Of a DNA stretch of 64,000 bases, positions 1 to 9,452 are shown piece by piece. This stretch comes from Chloroflexota bacterium (GTDB lineage Bacteria > Chloroflexota > Anaerolineae > UBA1429). Below the pieces are notes generated by a model. The model did not search any database. It was not told the DNA's origin and saw only the letters and a program-made list of their open reading frames with translations. Both the position numbers and the translations under genes were made by a program. Within the stretch, counting starts at the first letter, position 1. Each line of letters starts with the position of its first letter. The DNA is taken from positions 91,782 to 155,781 of the forward strand of contig JAAYDC010000006.1 in assembly GCA_012729455.1 (NCBI GenBank), given 5' to 3'.

Positions 1-2075
1 ACGTTGGCCCACGGGTCGTACAGGCTGACTGGTCCGCTCTGAGGGATCGTGACCCAGCCGTCAAAGACATCTGCGGTAGCCTCATTGGCAAAGAGGTAGA
101 GGTCCGTATCGCGCCGGTAATGATAATACACCAGGTCTTTGAAAGCCGGCGAGATGCGTATCTCGCAGATGCCCAACTCGCGCAGGCGCGGCACCAGCTC
201 CTCCAAGCCCACCACCTCGCCGGGCAGCTCACCGAGCGGGACGTCGCGGTCGGCCAGCTTGGTCGGTTTGGCATCCACGAACAGCACCGGCAAGCCCATC
301 TGGCTGGCTTTCTTCACAAACTGCGCTACCTTGTCGGTGGTATATTCCGCCCTGGGGATTACCAGCGCACGAAAAGTCTCGCCGTTGACATGCAGGCCAT
401 TGTTCAGGGTATGCTGGTCCTCGGCCAATATGTCTCCGGGGATGATGTCAAAATCGATCTGCCCCTCCGTCAGGCGGCGCGCCGGGAACTGCTCGTACAT
501 TACGTCGCCCACCCAATCCGCCTCGCCGTTATACAAGACCGCCACCGGCGCAATGTGCAGGCCGCCGTTGATCAGGTGGCAGACGCGCTGCATATAGCGC
601 ATCAGCTGTCCAAAGTGGCGGTACTGCGGGTTCTCGCCGTGCGCGTAAAAGTGCGGGGGACCATCCTGGGCAGGGAATGGCTCGGGATCAAAAGCGTGCG
701 GGGTATAGTTGTTGACCCCGCGCACCATAAGGTGGTTGGCAGTATACATCATGCCGCGCACTCCCAGGCTCCAGCCCGAGGCACCCCAGATCTCGCACAG
801 CGCGCGGCCCTTTTTCTTGGGGTTAATATGGGCGTGCGAGCTGGATAGCTTGCTCAACACAAAGTGGTAAAAGTTGCCGTCGGCATTCACAAAGTGCCCG
901 CCGCGGTGCAGCGAATTCTCACCGCCGTACATGATCTGCCAGATCACTTCGTCGATGCCAGCCATATGCATGCCGTCGACGGCGCGGAACTGGTGCCCCA
1001 GCGACGATCCGAGGTGGCTCGAGCTGTTGTTATCTTCCACCGCGTGCCCGATATATTCGACGCCGTGCGCCGCGCACCACTCGCCAAGCTGGTTCGAAAA
1101 GTTGTCCCGCACCAATAGGGTAATCGTATCCATATAGGCATGCCGCACACGCGCCGAGCGGTCGGCATCCTCGGCCGTCTGCCACAGGTAGGGCAGCTGC
1201 AGCGCCCAGTCCGCGCCGAGGCGTTCAGCCAGCATAGCGGGCACATCCTTGTTCCATGGCAGCGGATTCTCGACCCGGCCGATGCGCGTATCGCGCCCAA
1301 AACCCGGCGCGTTGTGGAAACAGGGCTCGTCCGAGAAAAAGCCGGCAAAGGTCTTGCCGAAATCTGCCTGGTAATGCTCCCATTCCTGCTCATAGACGGC
1401 GTCGATCAGCACGCGCACGCTGTCGCGATCGATGATGTTCATCACCGTATTGACGGTGCCGGCATTACGCGTCAGATAAGCCACAAAGACGCGCCAATAA
1501 CCCGCCGGCACATCCCACAGGATCTGGCCATCCACGACCTTGTCCGTCAGGTCGATCGCCTCGCTCAGTTTGTCGCCCTCGGCGATGCGGTACGCCACCA
1601 CGGCGATGCGCTGGTCATCGTCAAAGACCCGTTTTTCGTAACGCCGCGGCATGGCGCGCATCATGGGGTTCTCGGGCGGCACGTGGCTCATGCGCTCGAT
1701 ATCCAGCTGCACCTGCGGAGTCGGTCCGACCACATCCACCATGTTAAAGCTCAGAAACTGGATGCACAGCTCGGGGGCGGCCGTCTTGAAGGCGCCATTG
1801 GCATAGCCGGTGGGAAAGTGCGAATCGTCCAGCACCCACACGCGCATGCCGCGCTGGCGCGCCTCGTCCATGATGATGTCCATGTCGTGCCACCATTGCG
1901 GGCCGTGGAAATCGGGGTGCGGCCGGCTCTCGACGCACACCTCGTTGATGCCTGAGGCGTGAATTGCCGCCATATACTCGCGCAGGATCGCCTCGCTTTC
2001 GCCATGCTGCCAGAAAAAGGGCAGAATGTAACTGCCGGTTTTACCGGCCAGGACCTCGGATAGACGCGTATCCAT
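1..2075 (-). CDS. Glycosyl hydrolase, GH106 (alpha-L-rhamnosidase)-like, C-terminus cut off by window edge
   Basis: Reading frame open from an ATG at 2075 down to base 1, so at least 691 residues are present and the C-terminus lies outside. AAGGAAGG precedes the ATG. The N-terminal third reads like the large GH106-type hydrolases: ESRPHPDFHGPQWW, then a WVLDDSHFPTGYANGA segment, then FFSDEPCF, and later GHAVEDNNSSSSHLG. The family removes rhamnose or related sugars from plant or bacterial polysaccharides; the substrate here cannot be read from the sequence. No signal peptide is visible, so it probably acts in the cytoplasm on imported oligosaccharides. It is divergent from the MFS transporter at 2337, which fits import followed by hydrolysis. 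Family call is from motif recall and could instead be a neighbouring unassigned GH family. Confidence 0.65.
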   Translation of the reverse strand, partial: MDTRLSEVLAGKTGSYILPFFWQHGESEAILREYMAAIHASGINEVCVESRPHPDFHGPQWWHDMDIIMDEARQRGMRVWVLDDSHFPTGYANGAFKTAAPELCIQFLSFNMVDVVGPTPQVQLDIERMSHVPPENPMMRAMPRRYEKRVFDDDQRIAVVAYRIAEGDKLSEAIDLTDKVVDGQILWDVPAGYWRVFVAYLTRNAGTVNTVMNIIDRDSVRVLIDAVYEQEWEHYQADFGKTFAGFFSDEPCFHNAPGFGRDTRIGRVENPLPWNKDVPAMLAERLGADWALQLPYLWQTAEDADRSARVRHAYMDTITLLVRDNFSNQLGEWCAAHGVEYIGHAVEDNNSSSHLGSSLGHQFRAVDGMHMAGIDEVIWQIMYGGENSLHRGGHFVNADGNFYHFVLSKLSSSHAHINPKKKGRALCEIWGASGWSLGVRGMMYTANHLMVRGVNNYTPHAFDPEPFPAQDGPPHFYAHGENPQYRHFGQLMRYMQRVCHLINGGLHIAPVAVLYNGEADWVGDVMYEQFPARRLTEGQIDFDIIPGDILAEDQHTLNNGLHVNGETFRALVIPRAEYTTDKVAQFVKKASQMGLPVLFVDAKPTKLADRDVPLGELPGEVVGLEELVPRLRELGICEIRISPAFKDLVYYHYRRDTDLYLFANEATADVFDGWVTIPQSGPVSLYDPWAN

Positions 2076-2281
2076 GGATAGCCTTCCTTTCTGAACGATC
2101 AACTCGACGGTAGTAACTCTGGCACCAGCTTAACAGCATCGCATGGGAGCGTCCAGCAGGCTGCAAAGACATAGGCTGAGAGGATAATATTCCGACTATA
2201 AAGTAGGGGTTATCATACTGTGTTTTTTAGCGTTCCCTAACATTATTCAGACAAGTTATCCGATTTCGTTTCAAACTCGTT

Positions 2282-2310
2282 TTGACAACCTTCTCTCGTT
2301 CGGTTATACC
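2282..2310 (+). promoter_or_regulatory. Promoter of the MFS transporter gene
   Basis: TTGACA (2282-2287), 17-base spacer, TATACC (2305-2310). The expected start is about 20 bases before the ATG at 2337. Confidence 0.7.
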
Positions 2311-2336
2311 GGCACGGTCAACTCTGGAGCTCGTGG

Positions 2337-3503
2337 ATGTCTGAGGCACAACGCCCGTTTCGCTTTCTGGAACCTAAACTCTATTACTTTTTCTACTATG
2401 CTGCCCTGGCAGCCCTGACCCCTTACCTTTCGGTCTACTACCGCTCGCTGGGCTTTTCGGGGCGGGCGATCGGCACGCTCTCGGCCGTTACAACCTTTGT
2501 TGGGTTGGTGAGCGGGCCGGTATGGTCAGCCATTGCCGACCGCTACAACAAGCACCGCCTAGTGTTAGGCGGGGCAATCCTGGCCACCACCGTGGCGGGC
2601 TTTGCGATCTCGCTGGTGCACGAATTCGCCCCGATGGTGTTCATTGTGGCGGTGTATGCCTTTGTACATGCGCCGGTCACCGCCCTGGCAGATAGCTCGG
2701 TAATGGTGGTCCTGGGGGATCGCAAAGACCTGTTCAGCCGCCAACGCCTGTGGGGCGCAGTTGGCTGGGGCCTGGCAGCGCCTGTCATCGGCCAGCTCAC
2801 CGAGCAGATGGGCCTGCAGTGGGGATTCTATGCTTACGTCGTGCTGAACCTGTTCACTCTGGCAACGGCGTTGAACCTGCCCAGTTCACGCCCGGCCACC
2901 AAGGCGCCTTTCTGGCATGGCATCCGCGACCTGTTTCGCCAGCGCGCCTGGATCGTCTTTCTGGGAGCCCTCTTCATTTCGGGCCTCGGTTCACACTCCA
3001 GCTCGGGCTTTTTGTTCCTGCACCTGCAGGATCATGGCGGAGATCGCTCACTGATGGGGCTGGCGCTGGCAGTTGGCTCCTTCTCAGAGATCATTGTGTT
3101 CTTCCTGGCCAGCCGCTGGTTAGCCAGATGGGGGGCACGGCGCATGCTCATCGTGGCGATGGCCGTGTCGAGCCTGCGGCTCCTTTTAGTATCACTCATT
3201 CAGACGGCCAGCTGGATCCTGCCGATCCAGCTCCTGCACGGGCCGTCCTTTTCGCTGATACTCTCAGCCGGCGTTACCTATGCCGATTCGCTGGCACTGC
3301 CAGGTTTTCGCACCACGGCGCAGAGCGGCTATGGCTTTGCCGGTGCCTTGGCAGGCGTGCTGGGGAACCTGCTGGGAGGCTTTGTCTATGACGCAGCCGG
3401 TTCTGCGGCGGTCTTTCGCATGGGCAGTGCGGGTGTACTGCTGGGGCTCTTGTTTTTGGCACTGGCTGGGCGGCAGAGCGCGCCCGCCGAGAGCGCCATA
3501 TGA
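2337..3503 (+). CDS. MFS transporter (nucleoside/oligosaccharide:H+ symporter-like)
   Basis: 388 residues with about 12 hydrophobic segments, the usual major facilitator size. The N-terminus (KLYYFFYYAALAALTPYLSVYY) and the loop WSAIADRYNKHR between segments 2 and 3 match the MFS_1-like group that includes LacY- and NupG-type proton symporters. It should sit in the cytoplasmic membrane and import a sugar, oligosaccharide or nucleoside. GGAG lies eight bases before the ATG. It is the only transporter seen in this carbohydrate region and is transcribed away from the rhamnosidase-like gene, which suggests it supplies that enzyme; that pairing is inference. Its 3' end faces the SDR gene with a gap of 12 bases and no visible terminator. 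Confidence 0.85.
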   Translation: MSEAQRPFRFLEPKLYYFFYYAALAALTPYLSVYYRSLGFSGRAIGTLSAVTTFVGLVSGPVWSAIADRYNKHRLVLGGAILATTVAGFAISLVHEFAPMVFIVAVYAFVHAPVTALADSSVMVVLGDRKDLFSRQRLWGAVGWGLAAPVIGQLTEQMGLQWGFYAYVVLNLFTLATALNLPSSRPATKAPFWHGIRDLFRQRAWIVFLGALFISGLGSHSSSGFLFLHLQDHGGDRSLMGLALAVGSFSEIIVFFLASRWLARWGARRMLIVAMAVSSLRLLLVSLIQTASWILPIQLLHGPSFSLILSAGVTYADSLALPGFRTTAQSGYGFAGALAGVLGNLLGGFVYDAAGSAAVFRMGSAGVLLGLLFLALAGRQSAPAESAI

Positions 3504-3515
3504 GCAGCCTTTGAT

Positions 3516-4349
3516 TTACGGCTTGCCGGTATAACCCCAGGCAACCCGGGTATTATCCGGGTCGATCACTTCCGGCATGCCCGGCAAGATCAAGCCGCCA
3601 TCCACGCGCAGCGTAACCCCGGTGATGTAAGACGCCCTGGGTGATGCCAGGAACACCACTGCATTGCCGATATCCTCCGGCAGCCCTGAGCGTCCGAGCG
3701 GGATGCGCTCGCCCAGCTTGTCCCACATATCGGCTGGGCCGAACTTTTGAGCCGCCAGTTCTTCGTTGGTGCGAATGCGGATCGCGCCCGGTGCCACGCA
3801 GTTGACGCGGATGCCGTAGGGCGCCAGGTCGAGTGCCATCGACTCGGTAGCGCGCTCGATAGCCGCCTTGATACCGCCATAAACAGCGTCGCCGGGGTAG
3901 GCGCGTTCGGCGCGCGATGAGGTAATGCTGATGATGTTGCCGGCAACCTGATTATCGATCATATAGCGTGCTGCCGCCTGTGCCAGCAGCAGATAGTTGC
4001 GAAAGTCGAGGCGGATGAGGGTATCGATATGCTCAAGCGGCATGCTCTGGATGCTGTCCATCAGCACGACACCGGCATTGCTCACCAGCAGGTCGAGCCC
4101 GCCCAAAGCCTGAATGGCTTGCTCCACCAGGGCCTCACTCGAGCCCTCTTCCAGCAGGTTCGCTTGAAACACACTGCATTTCCGGCCGTATCCCGACATA
4201 ATGCGGGCCGCCAGCGCGTCGGCGCCCTGTCTCTCGGTAGCATAGGAGATGGCGAGGTCGTAACCTTCCGCCGCCAGACACAGCGCGATGCCGCTGCCAA
4301 TCCCTCGGCTGGCACCCGTCACCAGTGCCTTTTTCATCACATTGCTCAT
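3516..4349 (-). CDS. Short-chain dehydrogenase/reductase (SDR, FabG/glucose dehydrogenase-like)
   Basis: 277 residues from the ATG at 4349, chosen because AAGGA lies about six bases upstream; the frame stays open to 4391 without a better site. It is a classical SDR: cofactor motif TGASRGIG near residue 12, NAG (SNAGVV) in mid-protein, a serine in ITSSRAE, and the catalytic pair Y-x3-K in AVYGGIKAA. C-terminal GVTLRVDGG is also typical. It should oxidise or reduce a sugar, polyol or ketoacyl substrate with NAD(P). It is the last gene of the minus-strand series ribokinase, lactonase, SDR. A sugar dehydrogenase next to a lactonase suggests oxidation of an aldose to an aldonate through the lactone; that is inference from context. 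Confidence 0.88.
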   Translation of the reverse strand: MSNVMKKALVTGASRGIGSGIALCLAAEGYDLAISYATERQGADALAARIMSGYGRKCSVFQANLLEEGSSEALVEQAIQALGGLDLLVSNAGVVLMDSIQSMPLEHIDTLIRLDFRNYLLLAQAAARYMIDNQVAGNIISITSSRAERAYPGDAVYGGIKAAIERATESMALDLAPYGIRVNCVAPGAIRIRTNEELAAQKFGPADMWDKLGERIPLGRSGLPEDIGNAVVFLASPRASYITGVTLRVDGGLILPGMPEVIDPDNTRVAWGYTGKP

Positions 4350-4469
4350 ATCATCCTTCTCATTCCCAGTATTGAGTCTGCCAGCTCTCAAAAGTTACCT
4401 ACAACAACTCCAGAAACACAATACCGTATGACCGTTTGCAGCGGTTTAGTTACCCGCCCACTTTTGAGC

Positions 4470-5537
4470 CTACTCGTAAAACGCCACGCAGACCGGCTGC
4501 GAGATGGCAAGCTCCTGCACCGCGCGCCCGAGGGCGCCCGTCTCGGGAGATCTCTCGTAGACCACCATGTTATGGCTCTGCTGATTGGCGCTGATCAGGT
4601 AGCGCCCGTTGGGCGTGATGTTGAACCCCCGCGGCCATTTGCCGCCCGACGGGAACCAGTCGGCATGGCTCAGCATGCCAGTCTGCGCGTCGACGGCATA
4701 AACCGCCAGGCTGTCGTGTCCACGGTTGGAGACATACACATGCCTGCCGTCTGGGCTGACGTGGATATCCGCCACATAACTGCGCCCCGTAAAATCATCT
4801 GGCAGCGTGCCGAGCTTTTGAATCGGCGTCAGCGCGCCAGTCGCCGCCTTGTAACGATAGGCGATCACGCTGCAGCCCATCTCGGTCGCCAGATACACGT
4901 AACTCCCGTTGGGATGAAACGCCATGTGGCGCGGACCCTCTCCGGCATCCACTGCCACAGAGGACAGGTCCGCGTTGAGCGTAACGCTGGCATTGGCAGT
5001 ATCCACGCGGTACACGACCAGCTCATCGGTGCCGAGATCGGCGGCATAGGCGAAACGCTCATCGGGCGAGAGCGTCACCGAATGGGCGTGCGGTCCCTCC
5101 TGGCGCTGGGCATCGATGCTGTGCCCCTCGTGCTGGTAGTTGTAGCGCAGGCTGCCCAGACTGCCATCCGGGTTGAGCGGAAAGACGGCGATATTGCCCG
5201 AGAGATAGTGCGCGGCAAAGAGCAGCTTTCCGCTGCGATCGACGCACACATGGCACAGGGCCGAGCCGATCGAGGGCTGGCTGTTGAGCAGAATCAGCCT
5301 GCCGCTGGCGGGGTCAATCCGGTAGGCGTAAACCGCCGCAGAGTCGCCCTCTTCAGCCCCGGCATACAGGCAGCCAGTCTCGCGGCACACCGCCACAAAG
5401 GAGGGGTTGTTGCAGCTGGGCTCAATCGCAACCTCGCTCAGCGTGCCGGATGCGGCATCCATCGCATAACTACGGATCCCCTGGCTCTCTGCGGGCTGCT
5501 GCGGGTCGGTATAGGTGCCAATGTATACAAATGTCAT
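4470..5537 (-). CDS. Lactonase family protein, seven-bladed beta-propeller (6-phosphogluconolactonase-like)
   Basis: 355 residues from the ATG at 5537, selected by AGGAG nine bases upstream and by the typical family start MTFVYIGTYTD. Repeated blade motifs such as LSPDERFAYAADLGTDELVVY, HPNGSYVYLATE and SPDGRHVYVSNRGHDS are those of the YbhE/PF10282 lactonases, which hydrolyse 6-phosphogluconolactone or related aldonolactones. No signal peptide, so cytoplasmic. It lies between ribokinase (upstream, 201 bases) and the SDR (downstream, 120 bases). A possible promoter, TGGACG-N17-TATCCT, lies upstream. A hairpin GCCCGT-TTCGC-ACGGGC followed by A7 lies just before the Shine-Dalgarno site; it is too A-rich to be a terminator in this direction and may shape the leader. 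Confidence 0.88.
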   Translation of the reverse strand: MTFVYIGTYTDPQQPAESQGIRSYAMDAASGTLSEVAIEPSCNNPSFVAVCRETGCLYAGAEEGDSAAVYAYRIDPASGRLILLNSQPSIGSALCHVCVDRSGKLLFAAHYLSGNIAVFPLNPDGSLGSLRYNYQHEGHSIDAQRQEGPHAHSVTLSPDERFAYAADLGTDELVVYRVDTANASVTLNADLSSVAVDAGEGPRHMAFHPNGSYVYLATEMGCSVIAYRYKAATGALTPIQKLGTLPDDFTGRSYVADIHVSPDGRHVYVSNRGHDSLAVYAVDAQTGMLSHADWFPSGGKWPRGFNITPNGRYLISANQQSHNMVVYERSPETGALGRAVQELAISQPVCVAFYE

Positions 5538-5686
5538 CTCGGAGCGCTCCTTTTTTTGTGCCCGTGCGAAACGGGCGCACGCGTAACGATATCTGACGGC
5601 ACAAGGATAGCATCGGCAGGCACCTGCGTCCAGCAAGGCAATACGCGGCTCCCGCCTCACCTGCCGGATGGAGGCGCGCGTGATCG

Positions 5687-5703
5687 GCTGCGATCATCGC
5701 AGC
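5687..5703. repeat. Perfect 17-base palindrome between ribokinase and lactonase genes
   Basis: GCTGCGAT at 5687-5694, one central base, ATCGCAGC at 5696-5703. It has no T-tract on either side, so an operator or RNA structure is more likely than a terminator. It lies 35 bases after the ribokinase stop. Confidence 0.4.
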
Positions 5704-5738
5704 TTGTACTTGAGCATCACGCAGGCTTTATCTCGAGC

Positions 5739-6668
5739 TCATTCGTTATGAGCCCTGATGAACTCATCTACCTCGCTGCGCGCCGGCATTGCCGGCGTGG
5801 TGCCAAGACGGGTAACAGATATGGCTGCCACCGCATTCGCAAAGCGTGCCGCCTCCGGCAGGGACTTGTTCTCCGCCAGCGCGCACAGCAGACCGCCGTT
5901 AAAAGCGTCGCCGGCGCCAGTGGTATCGATCGCACGCACACGATAAGCCGGCACGATCTCTGACACGCCGTCCATATTCACATAGACACCGCGGCCGCCC
6001 AGGGTAATCAGCACCTGACTGACACCCTTGCTGCGGATGACCTCAGCCGCACGGTCCGCCGATTCGATACCATCGATTACGATGCCGGTCATGGCCTCGG
6101 CTTCTACTTCGTTGGGCGTGACCAGCCAGCAGCCGTTCAGGAATTCATCGCTCATAATGTCCTGATAGGGCGCTGTATTCACGATCACCTTCACACCGTG
6201 CTGCTTGGCGATCCTGGCTACCTTTTCATTGGCGTCCTGGTTGACCTCCAGCTGCAGCAGCAGGTACTTGCTCTCCACAATACAGTCGGTGGCCTCCGTG
6301 ATATCCGCGTCGTTGATGGTCGCGCAGGCACCGGGCACGATCACGATCTTGTTCTGGCTGGTGTTTTCATCGACCATGATCAACGCAATGCCGGTGGCAT
6401 CTGTATCAGAGCGGCACAGATGATCTTTGGGCATGCCGACGGCATCCATGGCGTCCGTGGCAATCATCGCCATGGAATCACGGCCAATCTTGGTGACCAT
6501 GTTAACATCGGCACCGGCCTTGTGTGCCGCAATGCCCTGGTTAAAGCCCTTGCCGCCAGGTCCCTGCCGAAACAGCGACCCCTTAACAGTTTCGCCAGGA
6601 GCCGGAAGATAAGGAGTTCTCGCCATCAGGTCGACAACAAAGCTGCCGAAAACCGTTACTTTATGCAT
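5739..6668 (-). CDS. rbsK: Ribokinase-family (PfkB) carbohydrate kinase
   Basis: 309 residues from the ATG at 6668; GAGAGG lies ten bases upstream and the frame before it does not resemble the family. PfkB signatures are clear: GSFVVDL at the start, GGKGFNQGIAAHKAG near residue 36 (sugar site) and DTTGAGDAFNGG near the C-terminus (anion hole and catalytic Asp). It phosphorylates ribose or a related sugar or keto acid with ATP. First gene of the minus-strand series followed by lactonase and SDR, and divergent from the clan GH-A hydrolase at 6932. With an SDR and a lactonase next to it, a 2-keto-3-deoxy-aldonate kinase role is possible. A second PfkB kinase lies at 48296. Confidence 0.85.
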   Translation of the reverse strand: MHKVTVFGSFVVDLMARTPYLPAPGETVKGSLFRQGPGGKGFNQGIAAHKAGADVNMVTKIGRDSMAMIATDAMDAVGMPKDHLCRSDTDATGIALIMVDENTSQNKIVIVPGACATINDADITEATDCIVESKYLLLQLEVNQDANEKVARIAKQHGVKVIVNTAPYQDIMSDEFLNGCWLVTPNEVEAEAMTGIVIDGIESADRAAEVIRSKGVSQVLITLGGRGVYVNMDGVSEIVPAYRVRAIDTTGAGDAFNGGLLCALAENKSLPEAARFANAVAAISVTRLGTTPAMPARSEVDEFIRAHNE

Positions 6669-6705
6669 TTGATTTACACCTCTCAGGACGTATTTGATTC
6701 CACGC

Positions 6706-6724
6706 GAGCGATCAGTGATCACGC
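6706..6724. promoter_or_regulatory. Possible operator in the ribokinase / GH-A divergent gap
   Basis: GATCA-g-TGATC (6710-6720) is a perfect palindrome with further matches outside it. LacI-type regulators use odd-spaced dyads of this size, but no regulator gene is visible in the window. Confidence 0.3.
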
Positions 6725-6833
6725 TTCGCGTAAGATTGCTCCTTCAGTATCACAATGATTCGGCTCGTATCCAGATGTCGCGCCTCGTATATTTCAGCGA
6801 TTTAAAGTCAAGTAACATCTCATATTCTACACG

Positions 6834-6849
6834 AATAATACCTATTATT
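6834..6849. promoter_or_regulatory. AT-rich palindrome upstream of the GH-A hydrolase
   Basis: AATAATA-cc-TATTATT, seven-base arms, in an AT-rich patch (about 6780-6850) that stands out from the GC-rich surroundings. A weak promoter, TTTAAA-N16-TATTCT, lies just upstream. It may be an operator or part of the promoter region for the gene at 6932. Confidence 0.35.
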
Positions 6850-6931
6850 TTAGGGCAGCCATTGCCGCACTTGCCGGATGCGCCTGATATCGGCTACCAT
6901 CAGCGTATATCACAACTCCGGAGGAATCATC

Positions 6932-9442
6932 ATGCAGATAACTGGTAAAGACATCCGCTGGACGATCAGCGGCGCAGCGCAGGATCTGGCGCCCTATGCG
7001 GCGCTCGAAGCCGGCAGGGGCCCGCAGGGCGGGGATGCCTGCCGGGTAACCGTCAGCAGGGAGGGGGTGGTCGAGGCCAGCGAGGAGCGCATCTGGGAAG
7101 TCGAATCAGGGCGCGCCTACCAGCTGACCATCCTGAACCGCGCCGAATCCGAGCGCTGCCACGGACGGGCATACCTCATCTGGCTGGATGCCGACAAAAA
7201 GCCGTTCGCTGAGGTTTCCAGTGTCCACACCTTTGCCAGGCACGACTATACCCCGCTGGTGATCAACGCAGTGGCTCCCGACCAGGCACACTACGCGCGC
7301 TCGGCCTTTCGCGTGCGGCCGGATAGCTGGCCCGATTTCACCGGTGTACAGGGCAGCTTTGTGATCGATGCCGCCGAGCTGCGCCCGAGCATTGCATTCA
7401 GCTGCAAGGCAACCGTGCCCGGAGCGCTGTATGATGCCGACAAGCCGGTGCTGTATCGCATCAGCCTCTCTGCCGCACCCGCCAGCGCCGAGCGTTGTGA
7501 GCTGCGTTACAAGCTGACCGACTACGAGCTGCGCGTTCTGCAGGAATCGAGCATGGTGATCGCGCTGAACGGCGGGGCTGGTGATGCCGAGCTGGAGCTG
7601 CCCGTCCTGGGACCTGGCTATTACGAGCTGCATGTGGTGGCATCCACCCGGGGGTTGGCCGATGTCGCGCTCACCCGGTCGTTCGGCTGCCTGGGAGCGC
7701 TCGATTTCACGCCGGCACAGGATTCGCCGATCGCCCTGGATGCGGGCATCTCACATCCCTTTACGCACGGCCTGGCTTCCAGCAGTGAAGAGTCCGACCC
7801 CCAGCGCCTTGCCGAACAGGTGGCAACCTGCAGCAAGCTCGGTTTGCGCAACCTGCGCGACCGCTTTACCTGGCAACACGCGCAGCCCTCGCCCGACAAA
7901 ATGGAATGGGGCAAGTACAAGGTTGCGGCAGAAGCGCAGAAAGCAGGCGGCATCGACGTTTACCAGATGCTTTCGGGTGTGCCAAGCTGGGCCATGGATC
8001 CCAACAGCGAGGAGCTCAGTTTTGGCGAATATCCGCCCAACGACATGCGCAAAGTGTACGAGTTTTGCGCCCGTGCGGCGCGCGAGATGGGGCATGCCAT
8101 CCGCTACTGGGAACTGTGGAACGAGCCCGACATCTTTTTCTTTGCCGGCCACCCCTGGGATCTGGCGGCCATCAGCAAAGCCGGCGCGCTGGGGTTCAAG
8201 GATGCCGACCCGACCATCGGCGTGCTGGGTGCCTCGCGCTGCGCCGGTCCGACCTTTTGGCAGCGCTGGCTGGCCAATGGCCCCGGCCCCTACATCGACA
8301 TCTTTAACCAGCATTCATACGGCAAGCCCGAAGACCAGTTTGCCATGATCCAGGAAAACCGCGACCTGATGGCCGATGTGGGTATGCAGCGCCCGATCTG
8401 GATGACCGAGATGGGCAAGCGCTCAATCCCCGATCCTGACGGCACCTATACTCTGGCGGAACGCATCCAGGTGGTGTATATGCTGCGCGCGTTCGCCAGC
8501 GGGTTGGCGTCCGGCATCGAGCGCTTCTTTTACTTTTACCTGCAGGAATTCCTGGAAGCGGGCGCAGCGGTATGGGGCATCCAAAGGGTCGACCTGAGCC
8601 CCATGCCGGCCGTGCTGGCGCTGGGCACACTGATCCGCCAGATTGGCCGGGCCAAGCTGGCAGGATACCTGATCGACGACGAGCGCTACCTGGTGGTGTT
8701 CGAACGCCTGCCGGGCGAATACACCGCGATGGCGTGGTCGACCAAGAACATGCGCATCTCGGATGGCTGGGGCGCGCCCAACCCGGTGCTGGCGGAGGGC
8801 GAGGACTGGATGGCCGCGGACGGCGCCTTTGACCTGCCGGTTTCGGCAGGCGCGTATCTGGTGGATGCTCTGGGGCGCCAGATCGAGGCCTGCTCGGGCG
8901 CTACACACCATGTAAAGCTCTCGCTCTGCCCGGTTTATGTGCGCGGGATCGATCCTGCGCGCCTGACGCTCACACCGCCGCCGCCCATGCTGCATTATAA
9001 AGCGTCGGTTAAGGGGCTGGCACGCGAGCGCTACATCTGGCTGCAGGCGCAGGCACGCCCCAACGAGCCACGTCCGGGCCGGATCGATGCTCAGGAGCAA
9101 AAGAACGCCCTGCAGATCCGCGCCGGCGAGGCGGAAGAGGTCGCCTTCCTGGTGCACAACTATACCGATGCCCCCGCCAAAGCTGCCCTGCAGCTGGACG
9201 AGACCGCCGGCTGGCGCATCGAGCGGGTGCTGCGCGATGGCGAGGAACTGGGTAGCGCGCGCCGGCTGGCGCTGGAGGTGCCGGCCAACGGCACGCGGCG
9301 CGTCGAGGTGCGTTATGCCCCGCAGGAACTCAGCGGCGAGACCACCTGGTGTTTCAAGGCCAGGCTCTATCTCGATGGCGCCCCGCACGACCAGGCGGCC
9401 GTGTGGGTCTCGACCGAGCGCGCCAGGCGCTCCGAGGGTTAG
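6932..9442 (+). CDS. Large glycoside hydrolase, clan GH-A TIM barrel (GH39/GH5-like)
   Basis: 836 residues from the ATG at 6932, which has GGAGGAAT directly upstream; an in-frame ATG at 6878 has no ribosome site. An N-terminal beta-rich part (about 1-270) is followed by a TIM barrel containing YWELWNEPD, where Glu398 would be acid/base, and IWMTEMGKRS, where Glu493 would be the nucleophile. This Glu pair on strands 4 and 7 is the clan GH-A pattern. A further beta-sandwich part occupies the last 250 residues. No signal peptide, so cytoplasmic. Exact family and substrate are not assigned; beta-xylosidase or beta-glycosidase activity is possible. Divergent from ribokinase; its 3' end meets the restriction locus at a shared terminator. 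Confidence 0.8.
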   Translation: MQITGKDIRWTISGAAQDLAPYAALEAGRGPQGGDACRVTVSREGVVEASEERIWEVESGRAYQLTILNRAESERCHGRAYLIWLDADKKPFAEVSSVHTFARHDYTPLVINAVAPDQAHYARSAFRVRPDSWPDFTGVQGSFVIDAAELRPSIAFSCKATVPGALYDADKPVLYRISLSAAPASAERCELRYKLTDYELRVLQESSMVIALNGGAGDAELELPVLGPGYYELHVVASTRGLADVALTRSFGCLGALDFTPAQDSPIALDAGISHPFTHGLASSSEESDPQRLAEQVATCSKLGLRNLRDRFTWQHAQPSPDKMEWGKYKVAAEAQKAGGIDVYQMLSGVPSWAMDPNSEELSFGEYPPNDMRKVYEFCARAAREMGHAIRYWELWNEPDIFFFAGHPWDLAAISKAGALGFKDADPTIGVLGASRCAGPTFWQRWLANGPGPYIDIFNQHSYGKPEDQFAMIQENRDLMADVGMQRPIWMTEMGKRSIPDPDGTYTLAERIQVVYMLRAFASGLASGIERFFYFYLQEFLEAGAAVWGIQRVDLSPMPAVLALGTLIRQIGRAKLAGYLIDDERYLVVFERLPGEYTAMAWSTKNMRISDGWGAPNPVLAEGEDWMAADGAFDLPVSAGAYLVDALGRQIEACSGATHHVKLSLCPVYVRGIDPARLTLTPPPPMLHYKASVKGLARERYIWLQAQARPNEPRPGRIDAQEQKNALQIRAGEAEEVAFLVHNYTDAPAKAALQLDETAGWRIERVLRDGEELGSARRLALEVPANGTRRVEVRYAPQELSGETTWCFKARLYLDGAPHDQAAVWVSTERARRSEG

Positions 9443-9452
9443 AGGATTGACG

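Noticed and set aside
4029-5963. Long open plus-strand frame (over 640 codons)
   Set aside because: It lies antisense to the SDR, lactonase and ribokinase genes, which have clear family motifs and ribosome sites; long antisense frames are expected at this GC content.
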